Shown here: positions 35,777 through 42,826 of the stretch, in pieces
Position numbering within the stretch: position 1 is the stretch's first letter
How the letters are laid out: every line of letters starts with the position of its first letter
Source: Oscillospiraceae bacterium
GTDB lineage: Bacteria > Bacillota > Clostridia > Oscillospirales > CAG-272
Reading direction: 5' to 3'
NCBI GenBank assembly: GCA_015063855.1
Contig: SVTI01000008.1
Span: forward strand, 1 to 45,265
DNA: 45,265 bases
Translations under genes and position numbers: made by a program
The notes under the pieces: model-generated
What the model saw: only the letters and a program-made list of their open reading frames with translations
Told to the model about the DNA's origin: nothing
Databases searched by the model: none

Positions 35777-35804
35777 ATAAATTTTAAAGAAAGGATGTAG
35801 TTTT

Positions 35805-38282
35805 ATGGCTTATAAGGAACCTAAGAACCAAAACGGTAAAAATCAGGACAGCATAGACTGGAGTGAAGAGCTGAGAAAATCGGGTCTTATTGCTCTTAAG
35901 GTGTCGGGTAAATTCCTCACTTATATTCTTAATGTTCTTATGACGGTTCTGTTGATCTGTCTGATAATAGGTACTATAGTCGGTATCGCATTCTTTGTAT
36001 ATATCAATAATTATATTAAAGATGACGCGGCTGCTGCCGCGAAGGAGATCGGTGTCCTCACCTCTGATCAAAATCAGACAACGAGAATCTACTATATGGA
36101 ATACGACACCGATGAGGACCGCTATAAAAGAAAAGGTACTCCTGTTGAGATCGAAGATCAGCTTCTCTATTCCAGCGAAAACAGAACGTGGGTTTCCTAT
36201 GATGAATTTCCCACGGAGCTTGTAGAATGCTTCGTTTCTATCGAGGATGAACGTTTCTGGGATCATGAGGGTGTTGACTGGAAGCGTACTGCGGGTGCGA
36301 CCTTTAAGTATATGATCGGTCAGGCGAGCTACGGCGGTTCGACAATAACCCAGCAGCTTATCAAGAACGTAACAGGTAACGATGATACAACCATTCAGCG
36401 TAAGGTTCAGGAGATCATGACCGCTCTTGAGCTTGAGAAGACGATGAAGAAGGAGCAGATACTTGAAATGTATCTGAACACGATTTATCTGTCACAGCAT
36501 TGCTACGGTGTTCAGGCAGCCTCAAATGTATATTTCGGTAAAAACGTTTCCGAGCTTAGTCTAACCGAATGCGCTGCATTAGCGGCGTTGCCTAAATATC
36601 CTTATAAATTTGATCCCTATCTTAATCCCGACAATAATAAAGAACGACGTGATACGGTTCTCTATAAGATGCATCAGCTCGGTAAGATAACCGATCAGCA
36701 GTACGAGGATTCTCTTAAAGCCAAGCTGGTTCTCGGACGTGACAAGGAGGAATCCTCTGTTGCATCCACAACGTCCTGGTATACCGATGCTGTAATCGAG
36801 GAGACGATAGATCTTCTTGTGGAGCATCTCGGTGTCAGTGAGTCCGTCGCTTCCCAGATGATGTATACGGGCGGTCTTCATATCTATACCGTTATGGACG
36901 TAGGTATACAGGATATTCTTGAGCAATATTTCCTTGATGATACTAACTTCGCAAGGATAAACGAAGGTGTTCAGCCTGAAAGCTCTATGGTAATTATTGA
37001 CCCCGCTACAGGCGATATCCTCGGACTTGTTGGAGGCAGAGGAGAAAAATCCTCCAGCCGAGTTCTTAACTACGCGACACAGACTACACGTTCACCCGGA
37101 TCCTCCATCAAGCCCGTTGCTGTTTATGGCCCAGCTCTTGAATACGGCATTATTAACTACGGTTCGATAGTTGTCGACAGTCCCGTTAAAAATAATTGGC
37201 CCGTTAACTATCCTGCCGGGTATAAGGGTCCCACTACCATCCACGATGCCATCTGCCGTTCGGTAAATACCGTTGCGGTCAAGGTGCTTGAGGAGCTTGG
37301 TTATCAGGCATCCTATGAGTTTATTCATGATAAGCTCGGTATGGAGAGCGTAATTTATCAGCACGAAACCAGTACCGGTGCTATATTCTCCGACCTTAAT
37401 GCATCAGCACTCGGTCTTGGAGGTATGACCTATGGTGTAACCGTTCGTGAGATCACAAGTGCTTATCAGATATTTGCGAACGACGGTGTTTATACCGGCA
37501 ACAGAACCGTATTGAAAATACTTGACAATGACGGTAAGGTTATCGTAGATAATTCGGGTAAGCCTTCACAGATAATGAGTGCGCCTAATTCAGATATAAT
37601 GACTCTCATGCTTGAGGAGGTCGTTAATAAGGGTACTGCATCGAGAGTAACACTTAATGATCAGATCGACCTTGCAGGTAAGACTGGTACTACCTCCGAT
37701 GACTTTGACAGATGGTTTATCGGTTATTCTCCTTATTATCTCGGCGGTGTTTGGTTCGGTTATGCAATGCCTATGAGCCTTAACGGCTTCTCCGAGACAA
37801 TGAGCCCTGCTCTTGAGGTATGGGAAAATGTTATGAGGCTTGTTCATGAGGACAGAGTCTTTAATGATGAAAACGGAAATCCTACAGAATATCAGAAAGA
37901 ATTTGAATATTCTGATGAAATAGTCGAGGCTCGTATCTGTAAGGAATCGGGTGCAAGGGCTACCGAATATTGTACTGACTATATCGAAAGAGGTTATTTC
38001 GTTGCAGGTAGCGTTCCTTCCGAATCCTGTACCGTTCATCTTCCTGAGGAGGATGAAGAGGAGGATGAGGAAAAGGATGAGGAGGATAAGGAAGAGGATA
38101 AAGACGAAGAAAAAGACGAGGATAAGGACGAAGATAAGGACGAAGAAGGTTCATCCTCTGATAATGACGGCGATTCGTCAGAAACCGGTGATGTTACCCC
38201 CGAGCCTGCCCCCGAGCCTGACAACGGCGAAAATCAGTCCTCGGATACGACACCTGAGTCAAATGATCCGAATGTTGAGTGA
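35805..38282 (+). CDS. Class A penicillin-binding protein (PBP1a type)
   Basis: Bifunctional peptidoglycan synthase. The 825-residue protein has a cytoplasmic N terminus, one membrane helix (about residues 44-68), a GT51 glycosyltransferase domain (SIEDERFWDHEG, GGSTITQQLIKN) and a transpeptidase domain with SSIK (S433-K436), RSVN and KTGTT (K626). A C-terminal tail of about 80 residues is almost entirely Glu/Asp/Lys, then Ser/Pro-rich. AAGGA lies about 8-10 bases before the ATG. It stands alone between dnaE and a terminator. Confidence 0.95.
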   Translation: MAYKEPKNQNGKNQDSIDWSEELRKSGLIALKVSGKFLTYILNVLMTVLLICLIIGTIVGIAFFVYINNYIKDDAAAAAKEIGVLTSDQNQTTRIYYMEYDTDEDRYKRKGTPVEIEDQLLYSSENRTWVSYDEFPTELVECFVSIEDERFWDHEGVDWKRTAGATFKYMIGQASYGGSTITQQLIKNVTGNDDTTIQRKVQEIMTALELEKTMKKEQILEMYLNTIYLSQHCYGVQAASNVYFGKNVSELSLTECAALAALPKYPYKFDPYLNPDNNKERRDTVLYKMHQLGKITDQQYEDSLKAKLVLGRDKEESSVASTTSWYTDAVIEETIDLLVEHLGVSESVASQMMYTGGLHIYTVMDVGIQDILEQYFLDDTNFARINEGVQPESSMVIIDPATGDILGLVGGRGEKSSSRVLNYATQTTRSPGSSIKPVAVYGPALEYGIINYGSIVVDSPVKNNWPVNYPAGYKGPTTIHDAICRSVNTVAVKVLEELGYQASYEFIHDKLGMESVIYQHETSTGAIFSDLNASALGLGGMTYGVTVREITSAYQIFANDGVYTGNRTVLKILDNDGKVIVDNSGKPSQIMSAPNSDIMTLMLEEVVNKGTASRVTLNDQIDLAGKTGTTSDDFDRWFIGYSPYYLGGVWFGYAMPMSLNGFSETMSPALEVWENVMRLVHEDRVFNDENGNPTEYQKEFEYSDEIVEARICKESGARATEYCTDYIERGYFVAGSVPSESCTVHLPEEDEEEDEEKDEEDKEEDKDEEKDEDKDEDKDEEGSSSDNDGDSSETGDVTPEPAPEPDNGENQSSDTTPESNDPNVE
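38043..38280 (+). repeat. Low-complexity acidic tail of the PBP
   Basis: Purine-rich GAGGATGAAGAG-type repeats encode an (E/D/K)-rich stretch that ends in a Ser/Asp/Pro-rich segment. It lies outside the membrane after the transpeptidase domain. Long antisense open frames across it are artefacts of the composition. Confidence 0.8.
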
Positions 38283-38299
38283 ATTTATCTTAATATGTA

Positions 38300-38381
38300 A
38301 AAAAGCGCCGCCGGGCGCACCGAATTTCGCCCATTTCTGAAGTGCGAACAACTCACACGAAATTAAGTAATTTCCTATATA
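38300..38381 (+). ncRNA. Conserved structured 3' element, copy B
   Basis: Starting about 18 bases after the PBP stop, GCGCC-GCCG-GGCGC (38305-38318) is followed by ACCGAAT, then GTGCGAACAACTCACACGAA and the hairpin GAAAT-TAAGTA-ATTTC (38359-38374). Order, loop sequence and spacing match copy A (20700-20779). The first stem has two pairs flipped from G-C to C-G, which keeps pairing. As with copy A, an unrelated intrinsic terminator follows at once. Confidence 0.6.
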
Positions 38382-38383
38382 TT

Positions 38384-38415
38384 AAAAAAACACGGTTTTG
38401 CACCGTGTTTTTTTA
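38384..38415 (+). terminator. Terminator after the PBP gene
   Basis: ACACGGT-TTTGC-ACCGTGT (38390-38408) is followed by an eight-T run and preceded by an A-run, so it may work in both directions. Confidence 0.93.
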
Positions 38416-38425
38416 TTCATTGTTG

Positions 38426-38454
38426 TTGACAAATCGTTAATAATATTGTAAAAT
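38426..38454 (+). promoter_or_regulatory. Sigma-A promoter of the HPr-like gene
   Basis: TTGACA (38426-38431), a 17-base spacer and TAAAAT (38449-38454), about 22 bases before the start codon region. Confidence 0.82.
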
Positions 38455-38483
38455 ATACATATAACAAAATAGGGAACTTATAT

Positions 38484-38720
38484 ATGAAAATAATCAACAT
38501 CAAACTTTCATCGATTGAAGATATCAGAACGCTGGTTGACAGCGTAACTCTATGCCCTTATGACGTTGAACTTTCAAGCGGCAGCTATACTATAGATGCC
38601 AAGTCTATTATGGGTATATTTGGTCTTGATCTCTCCAAATCGATTACTATGACTGCCTTTACAGATGATTGTTCCGAGCTTTTAGAGCGTATCGGAGACT
38701 TTGTATTAAGTCAGGAATAG
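38484..38720 (+). CDS. HPr-like protein lacking His15
   Basis: The 78-residue protein has the HPr fold: the segment IDAKSIMGIFGLDLSKSITM matches the HPr region around regulatory Ser46 (here S41). The N-terminal active-site motif GLHARPA is missing; the aligned stretch reads SSIEDIRTLVD, so phosphotransfer by PTS enzyme I is not expected. Bacillus Crh also lost His15 but kept Ser46, so a regulatory role with CcpA is one possibility. An in-frame leader with AGGGAA lies about 8-10 bases before the ATG. The gene may be cotranscribed with the carboxypeptidase 54 bases downstream. Confidence 0.8.
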   Translation: MKIINIKLSSIEDIRTLVDSVTLCPYDVELSSGSYTIDAKSIMGIFGLDLSKSITMTAFTDDCSELLERIGDFVLSQE

Positions 38721-38774
38721 TTATTACCTTCTTCGCATAGTTTGTATTAATATAAACGAATGCGGGGAATTAAT

Positions 38775-39917
38775 ATGAAAAAGTTAATATCGCTTGTTAT
38801 CATCGCGTCTTTTCTCTTTTCTATGCTTACATTAAGCGCTGAATGTGCTACGGCAACCGTTGATGCATCAATTCCGAGTGCTATTCTTATCGAGGCGCAG
38901 AGTGGAAATGTCCTTTTTGAAAAGGATGCTGACCTTGAATTGGCTCCTGCATCTGTCACAAAGGTTATGACTATGCTTCTTATTATGGAAGCGCTTGACT
39001 CGGACAGTATTTGCTATGACGATATGGTTACAGCAAGTGCCAATGCCGCGTCCATGGGAGGATCTCAGGTCTATCTCAAGGAGGGAGAGCAGTTCTCGGT
39101 TGAAGATATGCTTAAGAGTATTACGATGGCAAGTGCCAATGATGCCTGTGTCGCTATGGCTGAGCATATGTGCGGAAGCGAGGAGACCTTCGTTGAGCGT
39201 ATGAACCAAAGAGCAAAGGAACTCGGAATGGTGCATACTAATTTTGAGAATACAAACGGTCTTGACGATACCACCACTGCTCACTACACCTCTGCAAGAG
39301 ATATAGCGATCATGAGCCGCGAGCTTATAACTAAGCATCCCGATATATTGAGATTTACCTCGGTATGGATGGATTCGGTTCGTAATGGTTCTTTCGGTCT
39401 TACAAACACAAACCGTCTTGTACGCTTCTATAACGGAGCTAACGGTTTAAAGACCGGTTCTACGTCAAAGGCAGGCTTTTGTATCTCAGCATCGGCGGAG
39501 CGTGACGGTATGCAGCTTATCTGTGTTATCATGAAGGCACCCGATAGGGATACACGAAACGAGGCAGCAAAAAAGCTTCTCGATTTTGGCTTTGCTAACT
39601 ATGAGACCGTTTTCTTTGAACCTAAGGTCATTTGCGGACAAAGGGTTCTCTGCTCCGAGGATCGCTCGGCTTCATTTACAGCCGAGGGCTACAGCGCAGT
39701 GACAAAGAAGGGAAGTAAGAACAGCATCACAAGAGAGATAATATTAAATGACAGGATTACCGCACCTCTTTCAAAAGGGGATAAGGTAGGTACGGTCAGA
39801 TATCTCTGTGACGGTGAGGTCTTGTATAAAGGCTCGGTGACATGCGATCATGATGTTAATAAAATTACCTATTTCGGATTAGTGTCCCGAATTTTCATGG
39901 AATTTCTCGGGGTATGA
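38775..39917 (+). CDS. D-alanyl-D-alanine carboxypeptidase (DacA/DacF type)
   Basis: Serine-type D,D-carboxypeptidase (S11) that trims peptidoglycan pentapeptides. The 380-residue protein has a signal peptide (MKKLISLVIIASFLFSMLTL), SVTK (S60-K63), SAND and KTGST (K226), and a C-terminal PBP5-like domain. The last residues (GLVSRIFMEFLGV) could form a membrane-binding amphipathic helix. The ATG at 38775 has GGGGA about 7 bases upstream; an ATG-like start at 38760 lacks one. Confidence 0.93.
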   Translation: MKKLISLVIIASFLFSMLTLSAECATATVDASIPSAILIEAQSGNVLFEKDADLELAPASVTKVMTMLLIMEALDSDSICYDDMVTASANAASMGGSQVYLKEGEQFSVEDMLKSITMASANDACVAMAEHMCGSEETFVERMNQRAKELGMVHTNFENTNGLDDTTTAHYTSARDIAIMSRELITKHPDILRFTSVWMDSVRNGSFGLTNTNRLVRFYNGANGLKTGSTSKAGFCISASAERDGMQLICVIMKAPDRDTRNEAAKKLLDFGFANYETVFFEPKVICGQRVLCSEDRSASFTAEGYSAVTKKGSKNSITREIILNDRITAPLSKGDKVGTVRYLCDGEVLYKGSVTCDHDVNKITYFGLVSRIFMEFLGV

Positions 39918-39951
39918 TCTGATAAAATAAACCACACGGAGGATGTAAAAA

Positions 39952-41286
39952 TTGGCAATCAAGCTTAACAAAAGCTACCTTTCCGACTTCGTTTCGGATG
40001 CTGAAATCTCAGCAATAAGGGGCGAAGTTGAAAACGCACTTAAAACTACAAAGGAAGGAACCGGAGCAGGCTCGGATTTCTTGGGCTGGTACGATCTTCC
40101 TTTAAGATATAAGACTGAGGAGTATGACGAGATCAAGAAGGCAGCTGAACAGATCAAGAAGGACTGTGACGTGCTTATCGTTATCGGTATCGGCGGATCT
40201 TATCTCGGTGCAAGAGCGGCTATCGAATTTATTAAGAGTCCTCTCTACAATTCCTTAAAGAAGGATACTCCCGACATCTATTTCTCTGGTAACAATATTT
40301 CCTCTACACAGATGAAGGAGCTCTTCGACATCTGTGAGGGCAGAGACGTATGTGTAAACGTTATTTCCAAATCGGGCAAGACTACCGAGCCTGCTATCTC
40401 CTTCAGAATATTCAGAGAATATCTTGAGAAGAAGTACGGTGAGGAGGGTGCTAAGAACCGTATTTACGTTACTACAGATAAGTCAAGAGGCGCGCTTAAG
40501 CAGTTGGCAGATCAGAAGGGTTATAAGACCTTCGTTGTCCCCGATGATATCGGCGGTAGATATTCAGTTCTCACCGCAGTAGGACTTCTGCCCATTGCAG
40601 TTGCAGGCTGTGATCTCGATGCTATCATGGAGGGTGCCGCTCAGGCTAATAAGGAATTACTCTCCGCTGATTATGACAACAACTCCTGTTTGCAGTATGC
40701 TGCTATCCGTAACATTCTTTACAGAGGCGGTAAGAAGGTTGAAATTATGGCTTGCTATGAATCCGCTTATGCTATGATGGCTGAGTGGTGGAAGCAGCTT
40801 TACGGTGAAAGCGAAGGTAAGGATGGCAAGGGCATCCTTCCCGATTCGGTTATCTACTCCACCGACCTTCACTCCCTCGGACAGATAGTTCAGGAGGGCG
40901 AGAGAAATATATTCGAAACTGTTGTTGATATCAAGACATCCCGTAACGAGGTTATAATTCCTTCGGATGCAGAGGACAAAGACGAGCTCAACTACATCGC
41001 AGGTAAGTCTATGCATGAGGTAAACCGTACCGCTACCGAGGCTACCATCCTTGCTCATTCCAGCGGTCTTGTTCCCAATATCGTTCTTGAGCTTGACGGC
41101 AGAACAGAAGCTGATTTCGGTTATATGGTATACTTCTTCGAGCTTGCATGTGCAGTTTCAGGATATACTCTCGGAATTAATCCCTTTGACCAGCCCGGTG
41201 TTGAAGCATATAAGAATAATATGTTTGCTTTGCTTGGTAAGAAGGGCGAAAAGTTCGATGAGATCAGAGCACAGTTAAAAAAGTAA
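39952..41286 (+). CDS. pgi: Glucose-6-phosphate isomerase
   Basis: Converts glucose-6-phosphate to fructose-6-phosphate. The 444-residue protein is of the short Firmicutes type with VIGIGGSYLGARA, ISKSGKTTEPA, GGRYSVLTAVGLLP, GEGN-like ESEGKDGKG and NPFDQPGVEAYK. The start codon is TTG at 39952 with GGAGG 9 bases upstream. It lies 34 bases after the carboxypeptidase with no terminator between. Confidence 0.96.
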   Translation: MAIKLNKSYLSDFVSDAEISAIRGEVENALKTTKEGTGAGSDFLGWYDLPLRYKTEEYDEIKKAAEQIKKDCDVLIVIGIGGSYLGARAAIEFIKSPLYNSLKKDTPDIYFSGNNISSTQMKELFDICEGRDVCVNVISKSGKTTEPAISFRIFREYLEKKYGEEGAKNRIYVTTDKSRGALKQLADQKGYKTFVVPDDIGGRYSVLTAVGLLPIAVAGCDLDAIMEGAAQANKELLSADYDNNSCLQYAAIRNILYRGGKKVEIMACYESAYAMMAEWWKQLYGESEGKDGKGILPDSVIYSTDLHSLGQIVQEGERNIFETVVDIKTSRNEVIIPSDAEDKDELNYIAGKSMHEVNRTATEATILAHSSGLVPNIVLELDGRTEADFGYMVYFFELACAVSGYTLGINPFDQPGVEAYKNNMFALLGKKGEKFDEIRAQLKK

Positions 41287-41323
41287 TTTAAATAAATAAT
41301 ATAAATATACGGAGGTATAAAAA

Positions 41324-41731
41324 ATGTTAAAGTTCATTGTTGGATTAAAGGGCGCAGGTAAGACCAAGGAAATCGTTGCTATGGCTAATACTGCATGCGA
41401 AACCTCTAACGGTTCTGTAGTATTTATCGAAAAGGGAAATAAGCTTATGCACGAGGTTGATCACCACGTACGCCTTGTAGATACAGAAGAATATGATATT
41501 CAGGATGCACCCTGTCTCTACGGTCTTGTAGCAGGCATGTACGCAAGCAACCACGATATCACTCATATCTTCATCGACTCTGCTCTTAAGATTTGTAAGA
41601 ACGATCTTGCAATGCTTGAGATCCTTGCTGAGAAGCTTAACGACATGAGCGAAAAGTACGGAATCACCATCGTTGCTACAAACTCTATCGCTAAGGAAGA
41701 TCTTCCCGTATCTACTCAGAAGTACGTTTGA
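41324..41731 (+). CDS. Small P-loop protein
   Basis: The 135-residue protein begins with a Walker A motif (GLKGAGKTKEI, residues 7-17) and has a Walker-B-like ITHIFIDSA. It is too short for a full kinase or transporter ATPase. I do not recognise a named family; similar short ATP-binding proteins occur in Clostridia. GGAGG lies about 8 bases before the ATG. It follows pgi by 37 bases and ends at a strong terminator, so the two are probably cotranscribed. Confidence 0.8.
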   Translation: MLKFIVGLKGAGKTKEIVAMANTACETSNGSVVFIEKGNKLMHEVDHHVRLVDTEEYDIQDAPCLYGLVAGMYASNHDITHIFIDSALKICKNDLAMLEILAEKLNDMSEKYGITIVATNSIAKEDLPVSTQKYV

Positions 41732-41770
41732 TTAGTCTGATCTGTACGAGACAATTTATAATAACAATGA

Positions 41771-41796
41771 AGCCTCCCGTTATCGGGAGGCTTTTT
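41771..41796 (+). terminator. Terminator after the P-loop gene
   Basis: GCCTCCCG-TTAT-CGGGAGGC (41772-41791) followed by TTTTTG. A perfect 8-base-pair GC-rich stem. Confidence 0.95.
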
Positions 41797-41800
41797 GTGT

Positions 41801-41826
41801 ACATATTCTAACGTGTTGCATATTAT
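41801..41826 (+). promoter_or_regulatory. Possible sigma-K promoter
   Basis: AC (41801-41802), 16 bases, then CATATTAT (41819-41826) fits the mother-cell sigma-K pattern (AC, about 17 bases, CATANNNT). No sigma-A promoter of comparable quality is seen in this gap. The match is short and could be chance. Confidence 0.4.
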
Positions 41827-41833
41827 GTTACAG

Positions 41834-41847
41834 AAGACAATTGTCTT
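41834..41847. promoter_or_regulatory. 14-base perfect palindrome in the leader
   Basis: AAGACAATTGTCTT is fully self-complementary. It lies just downstream of the possible sigma-K promoter, near the predicted transcription start, and about 22 bases before the ATG. It could be a repressor operator or a short hairpin; no partner is known. Confidence 0.45.
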
Positions 41848-41869
41848 ATTAACATAAGGAGGAATTGCC

Positions 41870-42697
41870 ATGGCTGATATTAAAAATTCATCCCATGGAT
41901 GTAACAATACAAATGAAAAGGTCTGTGTTGACTGCAACCGTATCCTTGACAGCTGCAGAGACAAGGACTGCTTTGAGGACGTAAGGGTTTATCTCTCATC
42001 CTTCGGTCAGGATATTATCGAAAAGACCTCAAATATCAGAGTTAAGAAAACAAAGGTAGTATGGACATATCTCGGTCTTGAGCCTGTACAGTTTAATCGC
42101 GGCTTTTATCAGATAAGCGTGCGCTTCTATACAAAGATCGTATTCGAGGCATGTCTGTGTCCCGGTAAGGTTCAGGAGTTTGAGGGTGTTGCGGTAGCGG
42201 AGAAGAGAATAATTCTCTATGGAAGTGAAGGTAACGTCAACATATTCAAGTGTGAAGCGGGAGAGCAATGCTTCTGTGAGTGTCCCGGCACTGATCAGAT
42301 TATGAGCAACGCTCCTACGGTGGTATGTGAGGTTACAGATCCCATTGCCCTTACAGTTAAGGTAGCAAAGGATGTTCCGAATTGCTGCTGTTGCTGCTGC
42401 AGTGTTGATGATATTCCCAAAAAGGTATGCGACAGACTTGATTTTACACTTTGTGATGATGATTATGATATGAAGAAGCTGTATGTTTCTCTCGGATTCT
42501 TCTCGGTTATTCGTATAGAAAGACCTGCACAATACATCATTTCAGCTCAGGAATATACTGTTCCCGACAAGGTTTGTGTTGAAACAAACGAAGAAGATCC
42601 TTGCTCTACATTTGCTAAAATGAGCTTCCCCATTAACGAATTCTATCCCCCCTCCTACAGAGATCTCAGCGGCGGTATAGGATGCGGATGTAAATAA
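41870..42697 (+). CDS. Cysteine-rich protein, possible spore-coat component
   Basis: The 275-residue protein has 24 cysteines, including six in a row (NCCCCCCS, middle of the protein), CVDC, CLC, CFCEC and a GCGCK end. There is no signal peptide. The sequence between the cysteine groups is beta-rich (FYQISVRFYTKIVFEA). I recall similar uncharacterised proteins in Clostridia but no assigned function. The cysteine content and the sigma-K-like promoter suggest disulfide cross-linking in a spore coat; this is inference. AAGGAGG lies 8 bases before the ATG. It is monocistronic. Confidence 0.75.
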   Translation: MADIKNSSHGCNNTNEKVCVDCNRILDSCRDKDCFEDVRVYLSSFGQDIIEKTSNIRVKKTKVVWTYLGLEPVQFNRGFYQISVRFYTKIVFEACLCPGKVQEFEGVAVAEKRIILYGSEGNVNIFKCEAGEQCFCECPGTDQIMSNAPTVVCEVTDPIALTVKVAKDVPNCCCCCCSVDDIPKKVCDRLDFTLCDDDYDMKKLYVSLGFFSVIRIERPAQYIISAQEYTVPDKVCVETNEEDPCSTFAKMSFPINEFYPPSYRDLSGGIGCGCK

Positions 42698-42718
42698 ACA
42701 GAAATAAGAAATAGAATT

Positions 42719-42757
42719 GAGGACGGAATCGTAAGATTTCGTCCTCTGTTTAATTTG
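42719..42757 (+). terminator. Terminator after the cysteine-rich gene
   Basis: GAGGACGGAATC pairs with GATTTCGTCCTC (42719-42746, one mismatch) around a GTAA loop; the tail is TGTTTAATTT. Confidence 0.75.
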
Positions 42758-42767
42758 AATGTAGATA

Positions 42768-42796
42768 TTGAAAATTCTGTCAATATGTGTTACAAT
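42768..42796 (+). promoter_or_regulatory. Sigma-A promoter of the kinase gene
   Basis: TTGAAA (42768-42773), a 17-base spacer and TACAAT (42791-42796), about 23 bases before the kinase ATG. Confidence 0.8.
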
Positions 42797-42826
42797 TAAT
42801 CAAACAAAATTTTGACGGAGAAGAAA

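Noticed and set aside
37960-38224. Antisense open frames in the PBP tail (Ser-rich or Pro-rich)
   Set aside because: They come from the low-complexity purine-rich sequence and lack start signals.
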